Below the pieces are notes generated by a model that saw only the letters and a list, made by a program, of their open reading frames with translations, was not told the origin of the DNA and did not search any database. This document shows positions 45,257-54,537 of a DNA stretch of 64,000 nucleotides, in pieces (within the stretch, counting starts at the first letter, position 1; each line of letters begins with the position of its first letter). The stretch comes from Malachius bipustulatus. Its lineage: Eukaryota > Arthropoda > Insecta > Coleoptera > Melyridae. The translations under genes were made by a program, and so were the position numbers. The stretch is from assembly GCA_910589415.1 (NCBI GenBank), contig OU342630.1, positions 13,425,867 through 13,489,866 on the forward strand, read 5' to 3'.

Positions 45257-45637
45257 GTTTATACAAAAAGCTGAAAATAAATTGATTTTATTTTATTAGG
45301 ATTTTTATTTATTCTCACCATCTGGTAAACTAAATCTAAGGTAAGCTTTTCTATATGCCGTTCACATATTAAAAAAGCATTGGTAGGCCATGAACTTTTG
45401 TTTTTAGGTTTACAAAAATGAAAACTCCCTAGATCTTGATTGACAATATCAGCTGATCGAGGTATTGAAGGTTAAGTAAACACCGACACTTGTCAAATCT
45501 CTCAAATTGCCTCAGCTGATTAACAGCCTTGTTGTCTAATTGAAGTTTTAGTAGATTATCTAGGATAATTTTTATTCGGACAAATTTTTCTCGAACTGTC
45601 AAATAAATATTAATTTTTTGACATTATAAATTTCATA
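45257..45637 (+). terminator. Transacylase 3' region and intergenic
   Basis: AATAAA at 45276..45281 is followed by a T-rich stretch, a likely poly(A) site. The rest up to 45637 holds nothing recognisable and may include the 5' end of the next transposase-like unit. Confidence 0.5.
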
Positions 45638-45777
45638 ATGCCGAAATTAATATCGATTGAAGAAAAAATTCGTATGAAAAAGGCATTCAAGTTATTTAAA
45701 TCTGAAAATGACAACCTAAGTGAACGACAAGTCATATTGAAAGTAAAACACATTTGGGGTGTAAGTATTATTAAGTG

Positions 45778-48306
45778 TACAGGGTGTCCCAATTTGCTTG
45801 ATTTTGGCTGTTTCGGCCATTTTCAGGCCAGATAGAGAAAAAGTAACTTAAGTGTCTAGAGCTCGATTTTCGTGAAACGCGAAAATGTGAAAACAGCATC
45901 GAGATATCTCTAACCGTTTCCGAGATATCGGCCAATTTTGACATTTGACAGATTTTGAAAAAGTGTCATAACTTTTTTATTCGTGATTATTTTTTCATGC
46001 AATAAAAACTTTCTACAGGCACTTTTAAAATCAGAATGCAATGCATTAATCAAAAAATTTTTATCCCCCTTGGATTTTGAGATAATACGACATACTTTCT
46101 TATTTTAAATATAAATCATAGTTGGCTTTGACTTCAAAAAATCACAAAAAAATCAAGCTTCACAAAAAATATACGGTCGGGGTACTTTATAACATCATCT
46201 GAGAAAAAAAATCAATATTTAAACTAATTTCTAGTTGGCTGTGAAAATAGGTGTCAAAAATTAATTTGACAAAAGGTTGTCTCCTTCAGTTAATTATAAT
46301 ATTTATTTAAAATGCTAAATTAAAAGTAATACATTAAAATTATAATTTACCGACAATAATAATAATTATTACTATCATAATACTCAACAGGGTTCGTGCA
46401 AAATATTTTTTGCATTACATATATTATGTAAAGTATCTACCTAGCTTTTATTACAAACTTATATTACAAAAATCATACGTGTAACAGTTCCAAATCTAGG
46501 AAACTATAAATAATGTTCAAACAGACCACCATTTTTATCTAGACAAACTTGGCATCTTCTTTTAATTGATTTCTCAGCATTTAATAACTGCAGAGGAGTT
46601 ATATTGTTTATTGCCTCTACGACTCTTTGCTCTAAGTTTTCTAAGCTCTCTACTGGTGTTTGAAATATTTTACTTTTCAAGAAGCCCCAAATAAAGAAAT
46701 CTAATGGTCATGGACTGAGATCAGGTGACCTTGCAGGCCAGAGCACTGGTCCTCGATTTCCTATCCATTGGTTTCCAAACATGTTGTTTAATTTGTTTGT
46801 TATGGCTAAAGCGTTGTGCGCTGGCGCTCCATCTTGCTGGAAAAAGATTGTATTCAGATTTGCAAGAGGTATATTTTCAAGGAAAGGCTCAACTATTTCT
46901 TCTAAAATATGAAGATATCCTCATGCATTTAAGTTCTCGTGATAAATAAACGGCCGTAATATCCTTTGCCCTTGAACTCCGAGCCAAACGTTAAAGCCGA
47001 ATCTTCCTTGCATATTTCTATCTTGACGGATGTGTTCATTGTGATCTGACCAATGATGTCGATTATGTCTATTGAAAATGCCACTACTTGTTATCCTGGC
47101 TTCATCAGTCCAGATGACATGGCGCGCAAAATTTTCATTCGCGTTGCATTGTCCGATAAACCAATTGCAAAAAACTCTTCTACGATCAGGATCACCAGGA
47201 AACAACTGATGAGTTAACCTAACTTTGTATGGCTTGTATTAATTTTGTTTTAAAATTCGCTGACTTTGGCTTCGACTGACACCTGTAATCTGAGCGATTT
47301 CCCTAGTGGAAATCTCAGGATTTTCTAAAACGTTCCAATTACATTTGCAGCTGTATTGTCTCTTTCCCGAATTCGGTATTGCTTCTCTCGTGGCTTGATA
47401 AAAGATCCATGACTTATCAAATTATTTTATAAGATTTGTGCACTATGGGTTGCTGGCGCTCAGGATACCGTTCAAAGTATAAGTCGCCCGCAGCTCCAGA
47501 GTTTCGTCCAGATTCAATATAACACACCAGCATTTGATATTTTTCATAATGTTGAAACATTATTTCAAAAATAGCAGCCCTAACCACTAAGAATAGAACA
47601 AGATTCAAACGAAATATTGCAGACTAATCAATTAATACTAGTAACTGTCAAACTGAATTGCTAACCTCATTTTGCCAAACAATTAATCATGCACAGCCCA
47701 CTAACTAAAAGCTGTGTAAAATATTTCTATATTTTTTTCTAGTTACTAATTATTATTGTATTTCGGTTATGAACTGTAAATAATTAATAATGTTCTTTAG
47801 GGAGACAAACTTTCGTCAAATTAATCTTTGACACCTATTTACACAGCCAACTAGAAATTAGTTTAAATATTGATTTTTTTCTCAGATGATGTTATAAAGT
47901 ACCCCGACCGTATATTTTTTATGAAGCTTGATTTTTTTGTGATTTTTTTAAGTCAAAGCCAACTATGATTTATATTTAAAATAAGAAAGTATGTCGTATT
48001 ATCTCAAAATCCAAGGGGGATAAATTTTTGTTGAATAATGCATTGCATTCTGATTTTAAAAGTGCCTGTAGAAAGTTTTTATTGCATGAAAAAATAATCA
48101 CGAATAAAAAAGTTATGGCACTTTTTCAAAATCTGTCAAATGTCAAAATTGGCCGATATCTCGGAAACGGTTAGAGATATCTCGATGCTGTTTTCATATT
48201 TTCGCGTTTCACGAAAATCGAGCTCTAGACACTTAAGTTACTTTTTCTCTATCTGGCCTGAAAATGGCCGAAACAGCCAAAATCAAGCAAATTGGGACAC
48301 ACTGTA
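45778..48306. mobile_element. 2.5 kb transposon with 0.5 kb inverted arms, rosa-like
   Basis: Ends are TACAGGGTGTCCCAATTTGC and its complement at the right (one base off in CACACTGTA). The arms, about 45778..46291 and 47800..48306, pair almost perfectly. The core holds a decayed transposase on the - strand. The flanks read AAGTG and CACC around the terminal TA, consistent with TA duplication. It sits within the intron of the transposase-like gene 45638..48647. Confidence 0.9.
46508..47608 (-). pseudogene. Rosa-like (DD41D) transposase inside the 2.5 kb element
   Basis: Down the - strand: MFQHYEKYQMLVCYIESGRN and ERYPERQQP (HTH region), a Tc1-type bipartite DNA-binding stretch near 47300, MFPGDPDRRRVFCNWFIGQ, HVIWTDEARITSSG (first Asp), GFNVWLGVQGQRILRPF, then in another frame FFQQDGAPAHNALAITNKLN (second Asp), QWIGNRGPVLWPARSPDLSP, PLDFFIWGFLKSKIFQ (third Asp) and a C-terminus ending LFEHYL and TAG near 46508. 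With the extra two codons left out, 41 residues separate the second and third Asp, as in the rosa group of mariner-like transposases. An extra TGACCA just before PLDFF adds an in-frame stop, and frameshifts lie near 46930 and 47210. Confidence 0.8.
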
Positions 48307-48770
48307 CACCTAATAAAATGATATTACGTAATTTTCCTCTTTTATAGTATTCAGTAAGTGCGATTGAAACAATAATTAAACAGGATAAATTTGAAGTTAA
48401 GCCTTTGGGCAGACGACCTAAACCAGACAATAATCATGAAAATTTTACGTTTCGGAAAGATTCGCAACGACTGATTTGGCAATATAACTTGAAAAACGAA
48501 CATTTTACTCTAGCAAAACTTTTGGAAGACGAACGTAACCATTTGGATTTTGAAAAGGGGAGAACTAGTTTATTTAAAATTCTTAAATATCTCAGCTATA
48601 AATATGAATATGTGAACGGACGCAAAATTCTTTGTGAACAATATTAATTTGCATGTCGTTGCATCCAAAATTACCTTTCTAAGAAAATACTTACAATATC
48701 AAAATTCGAGTGAAAATGTAACGTTCGTGTACCTGGACGAAACATGGATCTACCAGAATGGATCCAAATA

Positions 48771-48910
48771 GCCATCACCAATAATAAGATCGCCAATCAC
48801 CATGACCGTAGCCGATTGGCCGATTCAGTACCTACCTAATGTTCTATTTTTTAATAATAAATAAGTAATTACTAATTTTTGATCTATTTTATAATTAAGA
48901 GTTCCTTTAA
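48771..48910. other. No gene; flank of the truncated transposase
   Basis: Anonymous; ends with AGTTCCTTTAA (48900..48910), the left copy of an 11-bp direct repeat. Confidence 0.4.
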
Positions 48911-49165
48911 TTGGAGCATTGGTCGGAGTAACGTTGTAACTTACATTTTTACATGAGACTCAAAAAATGTACCTTGCAACATTATTAAATGGAAGGTTTT
49001 TTTCATTTAGCGATTCTTGAAATATTGTTTAAATATTATTTAAGGTAAATTAGGCAACAATTAAAGCTTTGTGGAAGCATTCTGCCCATTTAAACGTGCT
49101 GAATCGAAAAAATTACTCCAAAAAATTATGTAAGTTACAACGTTACTCCGGCCAACGCTACAATT
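48911..49165. mobile_element. 255 bp inverted-repeat element with 11 bp flanking duplication
   Basis: TTGGAGCATTGGTCGGAGTA and the next 16 bases pair with a right arm complement containing ACTCCGGCCAACGCTACAA. AGTTCCTTTAA flanks it on both sides (48900..48910 and 49166..49176). Long direct repeats of this size and long inverted ends resemble Mutator-type MITEs rather than TA-type elements. Confidence 0.75.
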
Positions 49166-49176
49166 AGTTCCTTTAA

Positions 49177-49570
49177 GATATCAAAATACAATAAAACTTT
49201 TTTCTCATGTTATAATTTATGGCAAGCTTATTAGACTTGACGAGTTTGCTTTCTAAGATAAAGATTGCAATATCATAAAATAACGTGACTAAAGGTTCCA
49301 AAATAAAAAGTCCATAAAGACGTAAAGATAATAAGAAGAATAGCAAAAATATCAAGAATCCATTTTGCAACTATGTCCTGTTCGTTGTCATAAAACTTCA
49401 ACCTCATAAAAAAGAGACATAACCCAACTCCAGCAAGTGATTGACAGCGGTTATACCCAGTGATTTCTATCACCCTACACCATAACCCAATTCTTTTATA
49501 ATAAGTGAACGGCATATACTTGACTTATATAAATTAATTTCCCTTTTCAAATCTTACCTACTTGACCGAC
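49177..49570. other. No gene seen
   Basis: The overlapping Leu/Ile/Phe-rich frames on the - strand (49173..49515) could suggest a membrane protein, but there is no domain or splice context. Confidence 0.35.
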
Positions 49571-50460
49571 TTCAATACGTCTCATACAATGGCTACAGTT
49601 CACCATCCTCCTCACCTTCCTCCGGCGTTTCCCAAAGCTCCAGCTTGGGTCCGATTCTATTTCTGATATTTATCAATGATACTGCTGACACCATTCGCAT
49701 TCCCAAGGTACTTTTTTCTAATGACCTGAAACTATTCTCTGTGGTAAAGAGCGAGAATGAACACCTTCCTTGCAAGCTACAGTCGACAATGTTGAGGGAT
49801 GGTGTGGGTCTAATAATTTAAACTTGAATATAGATAAGTGCCGAGTGCTGAAAAAATGTCCAACATTATTTCAGTATTCATTGTGATCTATAGTCTATAC
49901 CATTCACCCGCATAGACGTAATGAGACTTGGGTGTTGTCTTCAACAAAGTTCTTTCCTTTTCTGAGCACGTCGTGGATGCAGTGAAGTTAGCTTTAAAAA
50001 TACTAGACTTTATTTCTAGAAACAATGTTAATTTTACAAGTGAACACTTTTTGTCAATTTTGTATTAGGTGTATGTTAGATCAAGGCTTGATTATTGTAG
50101 TTTAGTTTGTTCGACACAATGCTATTTCCACATTAACAACTTGGATCATGTTCAGAGAAAATTTCGTAAGTTTCTTAGCTTTCGATTGCACCACATATAA
50201 ACGGCTGAAAATGATGGCAGTAAAATTTCGTTATGCACTTTTTCGGTAACAATAAGGTTGACTGCCCTAAGCTGCTCTCACAGTTTATTCATCAACTGAT
50301 AATAATAATTAGTTTTGACTCTAGAAACTCTTCGCTGGTGCCCTCTGTATTTGCACCAAACAAAAATAAAAAATTGAAATTGGTGTTGTATGAAAACTCA
50401 AAAACCAAAAAACCTTTTTCTCAAAGGGGTGATTTACTAATACAAATATGATAGGATATT
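49571..50460 (+). pseudogene. Jockey-like LINE fragment (RT to end)
   Basis: The + strand pieces read LGPILFLIFINDTADTIRIP, then an FFADDLKLFS-like catalytic box shifted near 49720, LNLNIDKCRVL, and near 50140..50290 DHVQRKFRKFLSFRLHHI and KMMAVKFRYALF with VDCPKLLSQF. The end closely resembles the LINE at 17751..18531. Many shifts. Confidence 0.7.
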
Positions 50461-50950
50461 GTAATTTGTAATTTTATTGCTGGTGCCATTGAACAAAGGG
50501 GCAGATTGATTCTGTTTATACAGACTTTTCTAAGGCTTTTGACAGTGTTAATCATGAATTGTTTTTAACTAGGTAATAAGCTAATAAATGGGTATGGTTT
50601 TGGAAAATTGATGCTAAAATGGTCGGAGAGCTACCTAACCGAAAGAAGCCAGTACGTAAAATATGGGGACTGCTTATCACAGTTAATTTCACAACATCGG
50701 GTGTCCCATCTGGGACCGCTTTTATTTAGGCTGTTTGTGAATGATATTGCGCTTGCGATCGAGAACAGTAAATTTCTTTTATTTGCGGATGTTTTAAAAA
50801 TACTTTGAGTCATCAAAAGTGTGGCTGATGCCTATTTATTGCAATCTGATCTTAACAGGTTATCGCAATGGTGTAAAGTGAATGTGCTTTCATTGAATCT
50901 AATGAAATGTTGCGAGATTACCTTTGCTCGAATTAGAGATCCTATAGTTT
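50461..50950 (+). pseudogene. Second LINE RT fragment
   Basis: Reads YTDFSKAFDSVNHELF, then in another frame WSESYLTERSQYVKYGDCLS, HLGPLLFRLFVNDIALAIE, FLLFADVLKIL (decayed catalytic box) and LQSDLNRLSQWCKVNVLSLN. It overlaps the previous fragment in domain content, so it is a separate copy. Cut at about 50950 by a foldback. Confidence 0.7.
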
Positions 50951-50952
50951 TT

Positions 50953-51238
50953 CCATATATCGCACACGTATTTCTAAAGTGACATAAGTCAAAAATTATT
51001 CTTTTGGGAAAATGTGAAAAACTATTCAGCGAGCTTAGCAAATAAACAATACAACATAACATAACTAATGATTTTTCCCAAACTTATAGATACTAGGAAA
51101 AATGATTCAATATAATTATTGCATATTTCGAATCTTATCATTGAAAACGTGTCCTTTTTTATGTTTTTTTTTACGTGATAACTCAAAAATGTAGATTTTT
51201 GAGTTGTGTCACTTTAGAAATACGTGTGCGATATATGG
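50953..51238. mobile_element. Foldback element, about 290 bp
   Basis: CCATATATCGCACACGTATT continuing with TCTAAAGTGACA pairs with the same sequence reversed at 51207..51238. The centre is AT-rich. It lies at the 3' end of a LINE fragment. Target duplication unclear. Confidence 0.75.
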
Positions 51239-51506
51239 GATCTCCCTTTTTATCACCAGAGACTGAACGACAGTAATTAAGAGGTTTTACTAGGTAGGAT
51301 ATGGTGCAATGGTTTGCCATTGCCTCCCGAAAGGTGGATACCAGTCTTGGTTCGAGAAGCACAACAAAAGTTTTGGTGGCTACTGGTGAGGTTAGGTGGT
51401 CATGAAGATGACACAGCTGCGGAGAATGTTTAGAAGATGACACAGCTGCGAAGAACATTAAACACTATAACAACAAGTTTGGACACAGCCAGTTGGGAAC
51501 CATAAA
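51239..51506. other. No gene; short direct repeat
   Basis: GAAGATGACACAGCTGCG occurs twice, 24 bases apart, near 51404 and 51434. Nothing else recognised. Confidence 0.4.
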
Positions 51507-52480
51507 ATGTTTCACTACACAGAAGAAGCCGGAATTACACCCAACTTTGCTGCAGCTCTAATACAAGAGTTGACTCCATACAATTGTTTTTGCTTATTAT
51601 TTGATAACGAAATTGTCGATGAACTGGTTTTCCAAACCAACCTATACGCAACGCAAGTCCTTACTGAGCAAAACAATACCGGACCAGAGTCTAGACTACA
51701 TAGATGGTTTCCTCTAGATAGAAAGGAGATGCTTAGGTTTATTGGAATATTGCATATATTGGCATAGTACAAATGTCTAGTATTAAAAACTACTGGAGTA
51801 GGGATAACTTTTCAGAAGCAGCGTTATCCACAATTGATAATAATAGATCATGTCCCGAAACCGGTTCCAGCTCCTATTTAAAATGTGACATTTTTCAAAC
51901 AACCAGGAGAGCAAAGAAGGTGATAGATTGTTTAAAATCAAACCCTTGCTTGACAGTCTATTAAAAAACTATCACATGGTTCATACTCCCAGGAAAAGTT
52001 TTTGCATTGATGAGTCCATCATACCATTTCAGGGTCGCTTAATTACCAAATGTCAAGCTATAGTTCAGCTTTGAGAAGATCGGTAAGATGGTACAAAAAG
52101 CTTGGGGTTGAATTTATTTTAGGAACAACAGTTGTGAATGTGTAGGTTATCTATTATCTACTATCTAAGAAGAAACAAAATTCAGAAAAGAAATAATAAG
52201 GGCACTGTTTCTAGAAACGAGTGATGAAGAAAGACTGTCTGAGTGACAGGTGTGGAGACACCAACAAGAAGATCACTTGCAGTTTCACAAATTTGTAAAA
52301 AGAGACGGTTTGACTGTGAAAACAAGGAAATACTGTAAGCGATGTTGCAGTGAGAAGATAGTTAGCTAACAATTTATCAAAAAACTTGGTCAAAAAAGTT
52401 AGCACTTAATGGCGCAGACTGTCAAGATGAACCACATTTCTGCCTTCCTTGTTTTAACACCTTCCACCATAGAAACTAAT
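51507..52480 (+). pseudogene. PiggyBac-like transposase relic
   Basis: The first frame (51507..51767) reads ELVFQTNLYATQVL, GPESRLHRWFPLDRKEMLRF and IGILHILA, the opening of the piggyBac DDE domain. Later frames add VIDCLKSNP, a KNYHMVHTP stretch with CIDESIIPFQGRL (a catalytic Asp), SVRWYKKLGVEFILGTTVVN, and near 52260..52450 a Cys-rich end (KYCKRCCSEK, then PHFCLPCFNTFHH in broken form). Stops and shifts disrupt every section. The order fits the piggyBac family. Terminal TTAA and inverted ends were not identified. Confidence 0.75.
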
Positions 52481-52619
52481 ATTGAAGGTGATACCTTTGT
52501 TTTGTATATTATTTTTTATGATAGATCAATAAATATTCTGTTAATGTATTCTGTATTACCAGAATTTAATATCTACTGGTAAAAGCCAGAAACCTGGAAA
52601 TTATATCATGCAGCATAGT

Positions 52620-52790
52620 TTCTGTTGCCGGGGCGGTCATATGAGATAAATAAATATTGCTTACTGGGCAGAGTAGGAATTTTTATTGAACGACGAACTC
52701 TAGTGGTCATATATGACCGCCATGGCACTGCAGTTTTACACAGGAGTGGGCATATGTGCCCACCCTGGCAGTCAACCTGTTAATGACCAT
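52620..52790. repeat. Short palindromes near the piggyBac relic
   Basis: GGTCATATATGACC (near 52702) and GGGCATATGTGCCC (near 52747) are 14-bp palindromes, with a related GGTCATATGA at 52634. They may be subterminal repeats of the relic. Confidence 0.4.
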
Positions 52791-53620
52791 TTGATGGATT
52801 CATGCAATAAAAATCCACTCTTTCGATAGTTCCTAATTGCCCTGTTTATTAGGACATAATCAATAGCCTATTAGAGCATAATGCAAATTTATTTAGGGAT
52901 AGTTTGGAACATCTATCACTTCTTTCAAGGGTATTTCTAGAACTCTGAGATTAGATAATAGTTACAGTTTGTTGATGATTGTTGATGGTAACGTGGGAAT
53001 TTAACTCTGGGACGGATAATCAATATTTGGGTATGGTTAAAAGTGTTCTTGCTCTGTGAAGTTTTATGTTTGTATATGTGACAATAGTAAATCCATAAAT
53101 TAATAAATTAAATAAAATTTTTGGAAATTTGTAACTTTTGAACAATAAGAAATTTGAAGAAAAGTTCCAAACAAAAGTTGTTGGATCCATCCTCCTTAAA
53201 ACAACTTTTGTAATAATAATTTTTCACGTGCGAGCAATTTACTGAGAGACATGATTTCTTCTCTTAAATTGGCGGCCCTTGCGAAAAATCAAACTTCTAA
53301 TTTAACGCACTTCAAAAGTAGGTGCTATTTGATTGGACTATGAAAAAGCCAAGAAGGAATATCGTCATGCAGCAATTGAAGTTATGCATTTAACCTATGT
53401 GGCAGCTTTACCGTAAAACACCGCAAGAAAAATGAAGTTTTCTGAATCGTCCAATACAGCTGAAGCTTTGCTGTGGCGAAAAAAATAGATATGAGTTTAA
53501 AAAAAAAGGAGGGAACATTGGTCTTAACTGTGTAGTTAAGACAAAGTCGGTATTTAGCTCATTCTACCCAGAGACATTGTTGCAATTTAACTAGTTTGAA
53601 AGACGAACACAAACATCCAT
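52791..53620. other. No gene seen
   Basis: AT-rich anonymous sequence without recognisable features. Confidence 0.35.
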
Positions 53621-53705
53621 GGCGAGACTGGGATTCGAACCCATACGGTGGCAGTCTCAACGTCTTCGTAGCCTGCACTCTAAACTGCTGAGATGCCGCC
53701 CGCTC
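53621..53705 (-). repeat. tRNA-derived SINE head
   Basis: On the - strand GGCATCTCAGCAGTTTAG resembles an A box, and GGGTTCGAATCCCAGTC a very good B box with a perfect T arm (TGGG/CCCA). The acceptor strands GGGCGGC and TCTCGCC do not pair well, so a functional tRNA is unlikely. It differs from the SINE head at 5668. Confidence 0.6.
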
Positions 53706-53937
53706 AAATATATAACAGTTGTTTAAATGTCTTATTTGCAAGAAATTATAGATTGCCAACTGTCATTGCAGGGGTTTAGTGAAGTCATTCCTTGGATCCA
53801 TAAATAATAACACTGTACTTAAAAATTTATATTTTCGTTTAACTTAACACAATAAAAATATAAAATAAAAATAAATAACATTGTGCTTATACCTTTGTGT
53901 TACATATTTACAAATATACTATACATATTCACTTTTT
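53706..53937. other. 3' flank of the SLC6 gene
   Basis: AT-rich; the likely 3' untranslated region of the - strand SLC6 gene. On the - strand AATAAA-like signals occur (for example the complement near 53856), but none can be chosen. Confidence 0.4.
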
Positions 53938-54537
53938 TTACAATTCTGTAGCACCTTCGCTACATTGACTAAGTCGTTTGTGACATACATGATTCATGAG
54001 ATTATCCTCAATAATATATGGCCCTTTTCTAAATGTACCATATCCTGCTGTGTTGTTCTCGTGATTAGATAGGTCGTTTACTGGCTTTGATCTCGCCAGC
54101 GGGTTAATGTTCGATCTGTACTCGGGATCGTAACTCATTGAGTCTGTCAGTGATGTTACCCTTAAAGGCTTATTGTACTCATTTTTACCATGACTGTTAC
54201 CGTTACTGGTAATACGTATTATTGTTGAGTTGTTTGAGAGGTAATAAGGTTCGGAGTACATGGCTGTTCCATTCATTAGTTGAATATCGGCATCGATGTC
54301 ACCTGTCTTGTGGTATTCACCAGAGGCAGTAGTAGTTGACAGATCACTTGCTGCTTGGATGTTGAGCTTTTTGGTACTTTTCTTCACCGATCGTGTATAT
54401 TCTCTGGTGCCTCGTCTCTTCAGGGTGAAATCACGCTCGCCATTCTGTGCTTTGCTGCTCCATTGGATCCAATTGTGACGCAATATTGGATCTTTTGGTC
54501 CCCATTTGCTTGACGGTTTTAATGATGACTTTAATTT
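53938..54537 (-). CDS. SLC6 last exon, cytosolic tail
   Basis: Acceptor TATTTTCCAG. Starts KLKSSLKPSSKWGPKDPILR, continues with a polar tail of 200 codons without known domains, and ends GATEL and TAA. Confidence 0.88.
   Translation of the reverse strand, partial: KLKSSLKPSSKWGPKDPILRHNWIQWSSKAQNGERDFTLKRRGTREYTRSVKKSTKKLNIQAASDLSTTTASGEYHKTGDIDADIQLMNGTAMYSEPYYLSNNSTIIRITSNGNSHGKNEYNKPLRVTSLTDSMSYDPEYRSNINPLARSKPVNDLSNHENNTAGYGTFRKGPYIIEDNLMNHVCHKRLSQCSEGATEL

Larger units (their letters stand above)
45638..48770 (+). pseudogene. Two-exon Tc1/mariner-like transposase, N-terminal half
   Basis: Exon 1, 45638..45760, starts MPKLISIEEKIRMKKAFKLF and ends at IWG before GTAAGT. Exon 2 starts at 48348 after TTTTATAG and continues YSVSAIETIIKQDKF in the same frame, so the splice joins an HTH (LKVKHIWG/YSVSAIE). 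It goes on with GRRPKP (AT-hook-like), FTLAKLLEDERNHLDF and GRTSLFKILKYLS to a TAA at 48645..48647. In another frame the protein continues ITFLRKYLQY and VYLDETWIYQNGS (first catalytic Asp), then ends near 48770. One frameshift and truncation make it non-functional as a transposase, though the 140-residue spliced frame up to the TAA is clean. The intron houses the 2.5 kb element at 45778..48306. Confidence 0.75.

Noticed and set aside
53621..53705. Functional tRNA gene
   Set aside because: The B box and T arm are good but the acceptor stem does not pair, so a SINE head is preferred.
54296..54478. 60-codon + frame
   Set aside because: Antisense to the SLC6 tail exon, which has full splice support.
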